Assembly (NCBI RefSeq): GCF_026626335.1 | Contig: NZ_JAPNTZ010000018.1 | Span: 1-64,000 of the forward strand | Source: Paractinoplanes pyxinae | GTDB lineage: Bacteria; Actinomycetota; Actinomycetes; Mycobacteriales; Micromonosporaceae | DNA: 64,000 nt | Direction of reading: 5' to 3' | In this document: piece after piece, positions 1 through 8,324 of the stretch | How the letters are laid out: every line of letters begins with the position of its first letter | Numbering within the stretch: the first letter of the stretch is position 1 | Made by a program: the position numbers and the translations under genes | The notes under the pieces: generated by a model | What the model was told of the DNA's origin: nothing | Databases searched by the model: none | What the model saw: only the letters and a program-made list of their open reading frames with translations

Positions 1-5
1 ATGAG

Positions 6-227
6 TCAGAGGATTGGCGCGGCGGAGTACGGGTGTACCGAAATCCGCATCGGCGGCTTTGCGAGCAGACCGATGATCTCGTCACGGAGTTCGTCGGCCA
101 TAGCATGCAGGAGCGGGACCTCGCTCCTCGTGACTTCCGGCCGAACCAGCCTCAGCACACCAGCTCTCGCCGCTCTTTTGATTCGACGTCCGTACGAAGG
201 CGTCACGATCCACAGCGGTGGGTACAC
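6..227 (-). CDS. small hypothetical protein
   Basis: A 73-residue frame from a GTG start, with TAAGGC a few bases upstream as a weak ribosome site. The middle of the protein (RPEVTRSEVPLLHAMADE) is amphipathic and coding-like. No family is recognised. It is divergent from the decayed anti-sigma gene at 278. It could be the remainder of a larger gene or a chance frame. Confidence 0.28.
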   Translation of the reverse strand: MYPPLWIVTPSYGRRIKRAARAGVLRLVRPEVTRSEVPLLHAMADELRDEIIGLLAKPPMRISVHPYSAAPIL

Positions 228-277
228 GCCTTACGATCTACGGCATTCGATCACCGAGAATCAAGGGGGTGAGCGTG

Positions 278-708
278 ATGGGGGACGGCCTGCCGGCGCC
301 CTGGAATAAGCCGCGGCCGTCCGTGTTACACGGTGGCCCTTCGATCTAGACCTGGACGCCGCGCCGGTACGCCATTGGGCGGATCACGTGCTGGTCTCGT
401 GGCAGACGCCGTCCCCGATTGTCGAAGACATTCTGCTGGTGATCACCGAGTTAACCCAGAACGTCATCCAGCACACCGAGTAGAGCGGCGAAGCTTCCCT
501 CACCTGTCATGAGAGTGCCGTTCTGGTCGAGGTTGCTGATCGCTGTCCTCATCTAGCGCAGCTACGCGACCCGGATCCACGGCGCGTCGGAGGCCGGAGC
601 CTGCTGATCGTTGCCACTCTCGCCCACAGCTGAGGCGCCCACCCGGCAGCACCGGGTGGCAAGGTCGTCTGGGCGCGCATCCGCACGTCGCCGGATGACG
701 ACCACTGA
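278..708 (+). pseudogene. decayed anti-sigma / histidine kinase-like ATPase (RsbW type)
   Basis: ATG at 278 follows an AAGGGGG ribosome site and opens a frame starting MGDGLPAPWNKPRP, which stops near 349. The homologous sequence resumes in another frame at 334 (WPFDLDLDAAPVRHWADHV), so a frameshift lies around 320-334. It then runs through two in-frame stops, TAG at 481 and TGA at 631. The readable protein has the N-box ITELTQNVIQHTE (canonical ELVTNAVRHT). Next comes the G1-like stretch EVADRCPHLAQLRDPDP with GGRSLLIVATLAHS, and finally PGGKVVWARI. This order is typical of the HATPase_c_2 proteins that bind and inhibit sigma factors. At least three lesions make it non-functional. Homology was read by eye. 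Confidence 0.8.
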
Positions 709-1299
709 CGGCTCGACCCAAGGTCCTGATCGCTCGTACTCGATCACCTTCAGCCGTACTCGCGGATGGACAGATCCGGCATCCTCGCGATGCCCTTACT
801 CAGGGCAGGCTGGCCACGTCGCGGTAGAAGGTGCTGATGTGACGGATGACCGCTTCGGTTGTCCACGGTTGAGAATGCACGCTTAGACAGGCAGGCCCGG
901 TAGCGCGGCAAGGCGATCACGAGAAGTACAGGTTTGTAGTTTCGAGTGCCTGCGGACGCAAGCTCCGGGACGAGCAGTTCGTCCGCATTTCCGTTTCGCC
1001 GGCAGGTTACTGCGGCGCCGTTGCACGCCAGAGGGCGCCGCGGAGTCCTGGCGATAACTCGGTGCCGGCCAACTGCACCCGTGGGACCCTCTCCAGGCGG
1101 CTGGATCTGATTGTCGATGACGGTGACCCGTGGCGTCCAGGTCCAGCTGCCGGGTACGCGCCACGCCTTTTGGGTGCCCCTACAGGTCGTCGGCCTAGAC
1201 GGTTAGCGGCCGTTCCGGCGTCGGTCGGCAATGAGTCGGCCTTGGGCTGGTAATAGCCGGCGAGCGGGCCACGCTGCCCCCTTCCGAGTCGCGGGCTCC
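709..1299. other. no gene recognised
   Basis: Only short overlapping frames on both strands without ribosome sites or recognisable motifs. Probably decayed DNA between the anti-sigma remnant and the hypothetical gene ending at 1300. Confidence 0.5.
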
Positions 1300-1899
1300 T
1301 TAATCAAGACGGAACACGAGGTCGAGGCCCTGTCCGGAGACCTGGTGGCAAAGGTTCGCGAAGTCGCGGAGGTAGCCGAGGATCTCTGTGAAGTTCTCCT
1401 CGTCGTCTTCGTCGGGGTGGTCTGCCTTGTACACCCCTTGCTCGCACATGTCGGCGACGGAAAACTCTCGGCGGACGGCGGCGACGTCGAGGGCGTCGAT
1501 GGTGTGCGCTGTTCGCTTGAGTGAGGCGGACCTTGAGCATCGCCAGCTGCATCTTTCGAGGGTGACCCCTTCGCGCGCGAAGGGTTCGTCACCGCGGGTC
1601 ATCCGGTAGGCAGGGCTGCGTTCGCGTTTCTCCCAGGTGTGTATGGCCCGGTAGGAGGCGGGGTTGAGCAGGTACTCGGCTTTGGCGAACGATCGGCCGC
1701 CGAGAACTTCGGTCCAGCGGCACTGGGCCGACACCACCTCAAGAAGCTGATAGCTGATGTCTGGGAGGACTTCGTCGCCGAAGCGCGGTCCGAACGGCGG
1801 ATATTCTTCGGCAGTCGAAAACAGCGCCATGTCGGCGCGGATCGCGCGGACGGGTTCGGCGTCAAGCGGCACGATGAGGCAACTCATGTCGAGGCCCAT
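1300..1899 (-). CDS. conserved hypothetical protein (about 199 aa)
   Basis: Starts at an ATG (1899) preceded by AAAGGTG at good spacing and begins MGLDMSCLIVPLDAEPV. It is soluble with no membrane segment. The C-terminal third is acidic (ADHPDEDDEENFTEIL) and followed by LGYLRDFANLCHQVSG. I do not recognise a characterised family. Residues around 115-130 (RCSWRCSRSASLKR) look wrong for the protein, while a neighbouring frame reads MQLAMLKVRLTQANSA over the same bases. Two compensating single-base indels may therefore lie near 1515 and 1552. The ends are in one frame, so the gene could still be expressed with a scrambled patch. Confidence 0.6.
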   Translation of the reverse strand: MGLDMSCLIVPLDAEPVRAIRADMALFSTAEEYPPFGPRFGDEVLPDISYQLLEVVSAQCRWTEVLGGRSFAKAEYLLNPASYRAIHTWEKRERSPAYRMTRGDEPFAREGVTLERCSWRCSRSASLKRTAHTIDALDVAAVRREFSVADMCEQGVYKADHPDEDDEENFTEILGYLRDFANLCHQVSGQGLDLVFRLD

Positions 1900-2012
1900 G
1901 GCCGGCACCTTTCGTTGAGGTCGGCTGTTTCTGGATCGAATGTCGCTGGTGTCCTGTCGGAATCCCGTAGACGCCTGCGCCTGAGTGGGCTGGCAGCGGG
2001 ATTTCTGCTCAG

Positions 2013-2098
2013 CGGAGGAGGTGGGATTCGAACCCACGGGGCTCTGGGTGAGCCCGCGCTGTTTCCGGCAGCGCTTCCGTGACCGGGCCGGCTCCTCC
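2013..2098 (-). tRNA. tRNA-Ser (anticodon GGA), C33 variant
   Basis: Full cloverleaf. Acceptor GGAGGAG pairs with CTCCTCC, discriminator G, no encoded CCA. The D stem is only 3 bp (CCG/CGG). Anticodon stem CGCTG/CAGCG has the loop CCGGAAA, giving anticodon GGA. The long class II variable arm is GGGCTC/GAGCCC, and the T arm is GTGGG TTCGAAT CCCAC. The long variable arm and G73 are serine identity features. Base 33, almost always U, is C here. Confidence 0.85.
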
Positions 2099-2126
2099 AT
2101 GAAGCCATCGTGCTTATAGCTGTACG

Positions 2127-2211
2127 CGGAGACGGAGCGAGTCGAACGCTCACGGGCTTTCGCCCCAACGGTTTTCGGGACCGCGGCCGGCACCAATCGG
2201 CTGGCGCCTCC
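2127..2211 (-). tRNA. tRNA-Ser (anticodon CGA), C33 variant
   Basis: Acceptor GGAGGCG pairs with CGTCTCC including one G-U, and the discriminator is G. Anticodon stem GCGGT/ACCGT (one G-U) has the loop CCCGAAA, so the anticodon is CGA and position 33 is again C. A long variable arm with a GAAA loop is present, and the T arm is GAGCG TTCGACT CGCTC. It lies 28 nt from the GGA gene and probably in the same transcript. Confidence 0.83.
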
Positions 2212-2288
2212 ATGACGTGAAACTGACCGGATGTGGAAGCCACTCCCCTCAACGCAGGTATCGATACCGCGCAAATGCGGCGGCAGAG

Positions 2289-2380
2289 CGGAGAGCGAGG
2301 GATTCGAACCCCCGGCAAGAGCGATGCCCTTGCTGCGGATTAGCGGTCCGCTGCCTTCAACCAGACTCGGCCAGCTCTCC
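2289..2380 (-). tRNA. tRNA-Ser (anticodon GCT), C33 variant
   Basis: Acceptor GGAGAGC pairs with GCTCTCC and the discriminator is G. Anticodon stem GCGGA/TCCGC has the loop CCGCTAA, so the anticodon is GCT with C at 33. The variable arm is long (AAGGGC..GCTCTT type), and the T arm GGGGG TTCGAAT CCCTC has one G-U. It would be the first gene of the three-tRNA leftward cluster. No clear promoter was recognised upstream of 2380. Confidence 0.86.
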
Positions 2381-3480
2381 GGGAAATTTGCGGAGGGGAT
2401 CGCTCGTCTCACATCGGCGTCGCGGGAGTCTGCGAAGTGTTCGAGAGACGAGCGTGAGCAATGCGGTGGCGGCCCGTCGCGAGCATTTCTATTCCTTGAC
2501 GCGAAAGTCCATTCGGCCGCTATCGAGTGTTGCGACTCAGCGTGCTGGCTGCTCAGCGATTCGACTGGAGCCACGCATGGCTGCTCGACTGCACAGCAGC
2601 GTGCGCTGCCCGTCGAGCGTGGCCCATGACAACATTGGCGCTCCAAAATGTAAGTCGATCGTTGCTTCAGCGTAGAGACCCGCATCGCGCTGAGCAACGT
2701 CTTATTCGTCCACACGTGGGTGACTCGACTTACTTGGTGCATCGCCAAGCCGGCCACCTCGCTCGAGGCGGATAAGAGGCGCGGGACCTTGGCTTGCCCG
2801 GCTTGGGCGGTCCTAGGAGGCACCCACGGTATGGGTGAGCCCTGTTCCGTTCCTGCCCCGGCCAGAATGAGCGGGATGATCGAGAGGATGCGTACCAGCG
2901 CGCCGTCGCCCTGGACGCCGAGCGTGGCGTTGGTCGCGCGAAAGGCTCCGCCGGTACGGTCGTGACGACCAGTCCGGCGCGGCCGTGAATCGGGCCAGGC
3001 AATGCCGGACGATCGTGTGCCGGGACACCGCGCCGGGATGAGATTGAACGGGTACTTCAACATCCGTTTGGTGGAGGTGCGGTCGAGGTCGCTAGTTGTC
3101 CCGGCGTTACCGGCTCGGAAGGCCGCCACGACGACGCTGACGTCCACGGACGCGTCCATGCTCGTACAGTGCCGGCGACACGAGCGACGACAGCCGGAGG
3201 CGTCATCTCGTTTGAAATCATTTGAAGGGCTGTACTCCGCGGTCTGCTGTACGTCCAGATCGCAGCTGCGACGCGGTGTTCAAGGGCCAGGCCCCGTGGT
3301 GCTGCTGGGTAGCGGCAGCGTTGGGGCTATCCGGTACGTCGCGCCAGTTGAGTCTCGTCGGGGGTCGTCAGGTCGTCGGCCTCGCAGCCAATCCGACTCG
3401 CCGTGTCGGCGCGGCAGCTGCGTTAACGGTTCGGCGGCGCCGACTATTCAAGCTGGGCTCCGGCTGCGACAGTCGCCGCC
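2381..3480. other. long region without a recognisable gene
   Basis: About 1.1 kb upstream of the tRNA cluster. A 619-codon open frame crosses it on the minus strand, but that frame also runs through all three tRNA genes, so it is a high-GC artefact. Base composition is more mixed than in the neighbouring genes. No ribosome site or family motif is seen. Confidence 0.5.
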
Positions 3481-3768
3481 GTGACGGTGTTCAGGTTCCG
3501 AGTCACCGGTGTGTTCCGGTTGAGCGGACGGCCCTGGTTGGCCGTGACGGGTAGCGTGTTGCAGGGTGAGGCTCGCGTCGGCACCGTGCTTCGCGACGTC
3601 ACCACGGACGAGACGTTCGAGCTGCTGGGCATCGACATGGCCTGTCCCCGTCCCCGGCGCGTATCTCACGACGTAGGGCTTTTGGTTGCACCGGCTGTAG
3701 CACCGTTAGCGGTACCCGGGAGCATCTGGGTTGCTGACATCCCCATACAAGCGCCTGACCTCCAGTAG
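3481..3768 (+). CDS. small beta-barrel-like hypothetical protein
   Basis: A 95-residue protein from a GTG start, with an in-frame GTG two codons later as an alternative. The stretch FRVTGVFRLSGRPWLAVTG, followed by a glycine turn and VGTVLRDVTTDE, resembles domain 2 of translation GTPases (an EF-Tu-type beta barrel), but no GTPase domain is present. Third-position GC is high and the frame ends cleanly at TAG. It stands alone, convergent with the ATP-grasp gene ending at 3821. The function is unknown. Confidence 0.55.
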   Translation: MTVFRFRVTGVFRLSGRPWLAVTGSVLQGEARVGTVLRDVTTDETFELLGIDMACPRPRRVSHDVGLLVAPAVAPLAVPGSIWVADIPIQAPDLQ

Positions 3769-3820
3769 CGCGGCGCTGCGGGGATGTCCAGTGCTCAGTT
3801 CAGTGCGACCTCCGCCGGGG

Positions 3821-4666
3821 CTAAGCGTGCGAGACGGCGGTGATCAGTGCCTCGGCGGGTGTGCTGCTGGGCCGGTCGCTGACTTGCCCGTCGCCGAGTT
3901 CGATGACGCGCCAGGTGCCGTTGCTGCGGGCAGCGAGGTCCACTGTCACGAACGGCAGGCCGAGCGCGGCGACCGCCCCGGTGAGCGAGGCGATGGACAG
4001 GTCAGCCACCGGATGCTGATCAGCGGTGTCGGGGTGAGCGGTTACCAGCCGGCAGGTTCCGTCGATCCACCAGGTGCGCGCTTCGGCCCCGGTGAACTCC
4101 TCGAAGCGGCGCAGGACGAACCCGCCGGTGAAGTCGGCGCCGCGTAGTTCGCGCAGTCGTCGGGCGACCGACCAGGCGGCGTCGCGGTCGGCCAGGTCAG
4201 GGATGTAGGTGGCTTCGTGCCAGTAGTGCTTCTCCGATTTGGTGTAGTCGCGGATGATTGCGGGACCAGGGCCGAGCGCAGCGCGGGCCTTGTCGAAGTC
4301 CTCACGGTCGGCGCCGCTGGTCCAGACCGATGCGGGCGTGAACGGCTCAAGCAGGTCATACCAGCCGGGCAGTTCATGCCCGCGGCGATACTGCTCAGAG
4401 CTGGTGCGCAGCCGCACACCCCGGCCGGCCAGGGCCGCGGCGAAGCCTGCGTACGCGGTGGCGCTCAGCATCCATCCGCGGTAGACCGCCGTGTCGCAGT
4501 CGTCCGGAACCTGGGCGAGCGCGTGGGCTGTGTTCCCGGCCGCGAGAGCGTCGTGGTCGACCAGCCCGAGCTGATACCCCAGCACGCGGGCGGCCTCGGC
4601 TTCGGCGGCGAAGTGGTCGTCGGCGCGTCGCCGGTGAATCACGTCGTACGGCACGAGCAGCATCAT
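3821..4666 (-). CDS. ATP-grasp domain protein (R2K-like clade)
   Basis: 281 residues from the double ATG at 4666. AAAGGAG lies about 10 bases upstream, better spaced than for the ATG at 4675. The segment IIRDYTKSEKHYWHEATYIP matches the lysine/acidic strand of small ATP-grasp enzymes found in phage and bacterial accessory loci. Later segments FVLRRFEEFTG and FVTVDLAARSNGTWRVIELG carry the acidic and asparagine residues typical of metal-ATP binding. ATP-grasp enzymes ligate a carboxylate to an amine or thiol, and the substrate here is unknown. It lies downstream of, and co-directional with, the HD-domain gene. Both are divergent from a LysR gene. Confidence 0.75.
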   Translation of the reverse strand: MMLLVPYDVIHRRRADDHFAAEAEAARVLGYQLGLVDHDALAAGNTAHALAQVPDDCDTAVYRGWMLSATAYAGFAAALAGRGVRLRTSSEQYRRGHELPGWYDLLEPFTPASVWTSGADREDFDKARAALGPGPAIIRDYTKSEKHYWHEATYIPDLADRDAAWSVARRLRELRGADFTGGFVLRRFEEFTGAEARTWWIDGTCRLVTAHPDTADQHPVADLSIASLTGAVAALGLPFVTVDLAARSNGTWRVIELGDGQVSDRPSSTPAEALITAVSHA

Positions 4667-4829
4667 GACCGGCATTCTCCTTTGCTCAGCAGGATCGGCA
4701 CAGGTATGTCGAGATGCCTGCGGCCAGCTTGCCGCGCGCAGCCACCAACTCACGGCAGTGTTCCGGCCTGGTGTCGGGATTCGCCCCCACCAGGCCGGCT
4801 GCGAGCATCGGTACGGCTGGCTGGCTTGC

Positions 4830-5573
4830 TCACGCAGTGAGGATGGCGGCGAAGCGCCGCTGCGCAAGGTCGAGCTGTCCTCGGATGTGGTCCTTGACGT
4901 CCCCCGGCAGCGGAGTGTCCGGGCGATCGAGCAGTCCTCGCAGGACCGGCAGAGCGGCGTCGTACTTGGCAGCGGATCGGGTCACCAGCGGCCCGACGGT
5001 GTGGATGAGGCCGACGCCGTTGTCGGTGAAGTCGGACAGCTTAATGACCCGGGCCCACGGCTCGCCGCTGAGGGCGTGGGCGAGGTGGCCGGTGTAGTGG
5101 CGGATCCGGTCGGTCCCGTCGGGCCGAGGCGGCATGGTCACCGCGCCGACCAGGCGGGCCACGCCGGGGTTGTAGCGGTCCGCGATGGCCGTGAGTGCCT
5201 GCCGTGCCGGGGGCGGTCCGTGCCTGGTGATCCCGGTGATCGTCCAGGCCTGGTCCTCGACGGCGTCGTGCAGCAGACCGGCGATCAGGACGTCCGGGTC
5301 GGTGACCCGGTAGTGGCACAGCAGGCGCAGCGTCACCCGCCAGAGGTGGTTGACGTAGGGTTCGCGGGTGCGCCCCTGGCCGGCGTGCAGCTGGGCCGCC
5401 CACCCGGCCGCGTCGGCGACCGTGCCCCGGTGCTCGGCGGGCAGCCGGTCAAGTTCGAGCGTGAACCGGCGGCGCAGACCCGGCTCGCCGTGAACCTCTG
5501 TGACGGCGTGCAACGGCATCACCCGCAGCTGCGCGGCCGATACCTGTGGCTGGTGTCCCTCGATGAATGTCAT
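4830..5573 (-). CDS. HD-domain phosphohydrolase (RelA/SpoT HD type)
   Basis: About 247 residues from ATG 5573, chosen because GGAG lies 11 bases upstream. The ATG at 5603 lacks a ribosome site. The catalytic signature of the SpoT-like HD superfamily is visible: YVNHLWRV (first His), LIAGLLHDAVEDQ (HD-ED) and VIKLSDFTDN (last Asp). No synthetase domain is present, so it would be a stand-alone hydrolase of nucleotide phosphates, possibly (p)ppGpp. It shares a divergent promoter region with the LysR gene. Confidence 0.75.
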   Translation of the reverse strand: MTFIEGHQPQVSAAQLRVMPLHAVTEVHGEPGLRRRFTLELDRLPAEHRGTVADAAGWAAQLHAGQGRTREPYVNHLWRVTLRLLCHYRVTDPDVLIAGLLHDAVEDQAWTITGITRHGPPPARQALTAIADRYNPGVARLVGAVTMPPRPDGTDRIRHYTGHLAHALSGEPWARVIKLSDFTDNGVGLIHTVGPLVTRSAAKYDAALPVLRGLLDRPDTPLPGDVKDHIRGQLDLAQRRFAAILTA

Positions 5574-5633
5574 AGATCGATGATCTCCGCTGCCGATCTC
5601 CATGTGAACTATGAAGTGGCGCAGGGCTCATAG
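5574..5633. promoter_or_regulatory. divergent promoter region with two dyads
   Basis: Between the HD gene and the LysR gene lie two inverted repeats. AGATC-GAT-GATCT is at 5574-5586, next to the HD start. CTATGA-N13-TCATAG is at 5609-5633, ending 9 bases before the LysR ATG. LysR regulators commonly bind interrupted dyads in such intergenic spaces, so the second is a good operator candidate. Confidence 0.5.
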
Positions 5634-5642
5634 GGTTGTTCT

Positions 5643-6608
5643 ATGACCGGTGTGCGGGTGTCGTCGGATGCGCTGGCCGCGTTGGTGGTTTTCGCCGATC
5701 ACCTCAACCTGACCCGCGCCGCGGAGCAGTTGCACATCAGCCAGCCGTCGCTGTCGTCGAAGCTGGCGAACCTGGCGCGTCAGCTCGACTGCACGCTGTA
5801 TCAGCGCACCGGCAACAAGCTGCAGCTCACCGCGGACGGTGAGCGCATCGCCGCGTTCGCCCGCGAACATCAGCAACGCCTGGAGGTGTTTCTGGACGAC
5901 CTGCACGGCGTCCCGGACACTCAGCCGCTGGTGACCGCGGCCGGGCACACCGCCTACCTGTATCTGCTGGGCCCGACCATCCGCCGCATGCTCACCGAAC
6001 GGCCCGGCAGTATCCGGCCGCTGCACACCAACCGGCAGCAGATGCAGGCCGCTCTGCGCACCGGACGGGCACACCTGGGAGTGTTCAGCCTGCATGTGCG
6101 CCCGGCCGACCTGGCCACCGTCAAGCTGGCAACGTTTCCTCAGACGCTACTCATGCCTTCCGGCCATCGGCTGGCCCGGCGCACGAGGCTGCGGCTGCGC
6201 GACCTGGCCGGCAGCGAACTGATCGTGCCGCCGCCGGCCCGCCCGCACCGGATCAACCTCGAACGCGCCCTCACCGAGGCCGACGTTGCGTGGAGGGTCG
6301 CTGTGGAAGCCGAAGGACTTCCGATGACCCTTGACTTCGCCGCCCTCGGCGTGGGGCTGGCGGTGGTGGCCGGCTGCGTGCAACCGGCTGCCGGACTCGT
6401 GACCCGGCCGATCGTCGATCTGCCGCGCGTCACGTTCCATGCCGTGCACCGCCCCGGCGCCCTCGACGATCCTCGGATCGCCGCGCTGCTCGCCTCCATC
6501 CAGTCGAACATCCCGGCCACGGCACGGCCGCACCGTTCCACGTCCGCCGGCTCTCAGGAGCGCACCGAAGGCCAGCCGCCCAGGCCAGTGATCCGTCGCA
6601 ACCGCTGA
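5643..6608 (+). CDS. LysR-family transcriptional regulator
   Basis: 321 residues. The N-terminal winged helix (residues 8-65) contains LNLTRAAEQLHISQPSLSSK, the classical LysR helix-turn-helix. Residues 90-300 form a periplasmic-binding-like effector domain with the usual GHRLARR and VEAEGLPMTLDFAALGVGLA segments. The C-terminal tail is basic and disordered. It is divergent from the HD and ATP-grasp genes, the classical arrangement for a LysR protein that controls its neighbour. The inducer is unknown. Confidence 0.88.
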   Translation: MTGVRVSSDALAALVVFADHLNLTRAAEQLHISQPSLSSKLANLARQLDCTLYQRTGNKLQLTADGERIAAFAREHQQRLEVFLDDLHGVPDTQPLVTAAGHTAYLYLLGPTIRRMLTERPGSIRPLHTNRQQMQAALRTGRAHLGVFSLHVRPADLATVKLATFPQTLLMPSGHRLARRTRLRLRDLAGSELIVPPPARPHRINLERALTEADVAWRVAVEAEGLPMTLDFAALGVGLAVVAGCVQPAAGLVTRPIVDLPRVTFHAVHRPGALDDPRIAALLASIQSNIPATARPHRSTSAGSQERTEGQPPRPVIRRNR

Positions 6609-6709
6609 GCAGTCAACGAGGACGCCCCTGCCCTAGCCTGACCGGATGGCTGACAAGAACGTCCCTGACAAGGTGGCTGCACGCCAGCGCATGGTGATCA
6701 GTTTTCCGC

Positions 6710-7081
6710 ATGCGTCAGGACGCAATCATCGTCGATCCGGACCGGTTCATCGCCGCCGCCCGCCGCGCCTATCTCGCGAATAACCCGCAAGCCTGCGCGC
6801 AGGAGGCGCGGCAAGCTGTCACGGACGTCCGCGACGCCGCGTACGCGCTGATCGAGCGGTACGGGGCGTTGACATCTGACCATCCGGACGTCGCATCCGA
6901 CGATGATCGACCGCGAACGCACGGCGGCACCGGCTTGCTGCCTGACGTCCTCGTTACCGATCGCCCGGACGGGCTGTCACCGGCCGGCAGTCTCGGTGTG
7001 ATCGAGCTGGACGTAGTAAGCCTGCAGAGCTTCGGCTGCTTCCTGCCCGACGTTGACGACCTGTTCCGCAGCAGGCCCTGA
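6710..7081 (+). CDS. hypothetical protein, possibly frameshifted at its 5' end
   Basis: 123 residues. The N-terminal half (DPDRFIAAARRAYLANNPQA and QAVTDVRDAAYALIERYG) is helical and coding-like, and the C-terminal half is less so. A different frame just upstream, from ATG 6646, reads MADKNVPDKVAARQRMVISF and is broken by a frame change around 6705. The original gene may therefore have started at 6646. No family is recognised. Confidence 0.35.
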   Translation: MRQDAIIVDPDRFIAAARRAYLANNPQACAQEARQAVTDVRDAAYALIERYGALTSDHPDVASDDDRPRTHGGTGLLPDVLVTDRPDGLSPAGSLGVIELDVVSLQSFGCFLPDVDDLFRSRP

Positions 7082-7349
7082 TGCAAGAAGGGCGAGGCTC
7101 CGCGCTGCTGCGATGGCTTGGCTGGAACGCGGTGCTGCGTTTGACGGATGCGCTGAAGCCGGCCGGAACCGCCAACCGGTGGACCGATGGCTGGGCGGCC
7201 TGTGCATCCTATGGCGCGTTTGCGACGACGAACCGATCAAGATTGAGAAGGGCCACCCGGCCGCGTCCAGCATTGCGGCCGGGGAGGGTGAGCTCACCCA
7301 GCAAGTCAGCGGACGGCGGCTTTTCGTGTGGGGAGAACCGCGCGAATAG
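7053..7349 (+). CDS. small hypothetical protein
   Basis: Up to 98 residues. The second half, LGGLCILWRVCDDEPIKIEK then GELTQQVSGRRLFVWGEPRE, looks like real protein with good codon use, while the start is uncertain. It overlaps the preceding frame by 29 bases. It may be a fragment. Confidence 0.32.
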   Translation: MTTCSAAGPDARRARLRAAAMAWLERGAAFDGCAEAGRNRQPVDRWLGGLCILWRVCDDEPIKIEKGHPAASSIAAGEGELTQQVSGRRLFVWGEPRE

Positions 7350-7490
7350 AAACCACCGCCCGCCCTCATCGTACCTGCAGCATCGGCGGCCCTGCCGGAC
7401 ACGCCCTGAGCCCGGTCGCCTGTACGTCAGAGAAGCAATGTGGGTCTTTGTGCACGGTGGCCGCCCGGACAGGAAGGCCGGCAGGCCTCC
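7350..7490. other. intergenic, no gene seen
   Basis: Short convergent spacer between the hypothetical frame and the DUF2637 gene. A GGCCGGCAGGCC inverted repeat near 7480 could act as a terminator for either side. Confidence 0.35.
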
Positions 7491-8324
7491 TCATGCCGAG
7501 GGCGCAGTGGATGCGAATCGGTGATTGTGGGCGTCGGTGTAGCGGCGCGCGGCGCGCCGTCCCGTCCCGGTGTTGTCGTTGCTGCGACCGGCGGCACGGG
7601 CCAGATCGGCGCCGGATAGGCGGCGCCCGGTTGCGGTGGCACGTAGCCACACCTCATACATCGCGCGGTCCTGCTCGCTGACCGGCTGGTAGAGGCCCGC
7701 TTGCAGTGTCTGCCCTGTCGGAAGCTCGAGCACCGCCGTCTGCGCTGCGGCGACGGGCGTCGCCGGCTGCTGAGGGTGGGCGCGATGGGTTCTGTCCGTT
7801 CGAGTCCGACCCGGAGCGGGGACGGGCTGCGTCGGCCGCGATGGCTGCGTAGATTCTGGTCCGGTGGCGCTGTGCTGCGCAGTTGGCTTCTGCGTCGGAT
7901 CGGTGGGGCACGGGATCGGCGGTGGTGGCCCGGTGCGCTGCACCCGGACGTTCAGCTCCACCAGGCAGATGCTGGCGACGATGACCAGTCCGTCAACCGA
8001 CAGGGGTAGCAGGTAGGGCGAGGCTCCGGTTTCGCCGTACCGGGCGGCGACGCTGACCATGTGCCAGTACGACACCCACGCGGCGATGCCGGCGACCAGG
8101 GCGGTGGCGCAGATGCGCACGGCGGCCAAGCCCCGGCTAGAGGCCGGAATCCGGGAGATGAGTTCGACGGTCAGCAGCAGCGCGATCGGCGGCCATCCGG
8201 CGATGGCCTGGCTGACCGGGTTGTCTCGCGCGTGCAGCACGTTGGCCGCGATGGAGACGGTCACGCCGAGCCCGAGGGTGGCGCGCACAGCCCATCGCAT
8301 CGCGGTGTACGGGCGGGCGGTCAT
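7491..8324 (-). CDS. DUF2637 membrane protein
   Basis: 277 residues. Residues 1-130 match the DUF2637 pattern: four hydrophobic segments with ANVLHARDNPVSQAIAGWPP, LLLTVELISRIP, WVSYWHMVSVAARYGETGAS and PYLLPLSVDGLVIVASICL. The C-terminal half is proline-rich, then has a small helical domain with LSGADLARAAGRSNDNTGTG that could be a DNA-binding helix-turn-helix. DUF2637 proteins are frequent on actinobacterial plasmids and integrative elements and resemble plasmid-spread proteins. The ATG overlaps the stop of the LysM/BTAD gene by 4 bases (ATGA), so the two are translationally coupled. Confidence 0.85.
   Translation of the reverse strand: MTARPYTAMRWAVRATLGLGVTVSIAANVLHARDNPVSQAIAGWPPIALLLTVELISRIPASSRGLAAVRICATALVAGIAAWVSYWHMVSVAARYGETGASPYLLPLSVDGLVIVASICLVELNVRVQRTGPPPPIPCPTDPTQKPTAQHSATGPESTQPSRPTQPVPAPGRTRTDRTHRAHPQQPATPVAAAQTAVLELPTGQTLQAGLYQPVSEQDRAMYEVWLRATATGRRLSGADLARAAGRSNDNTGTGRRAARRYTDAHNHRFASTAPSA

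Noticed and set aside
1300..3159. A 619-codon open frame on the minus strand
   Set aside because: Runs through three tRNA genes and has no motif beyond the last ~200 residues; only that part is kept as a gene.
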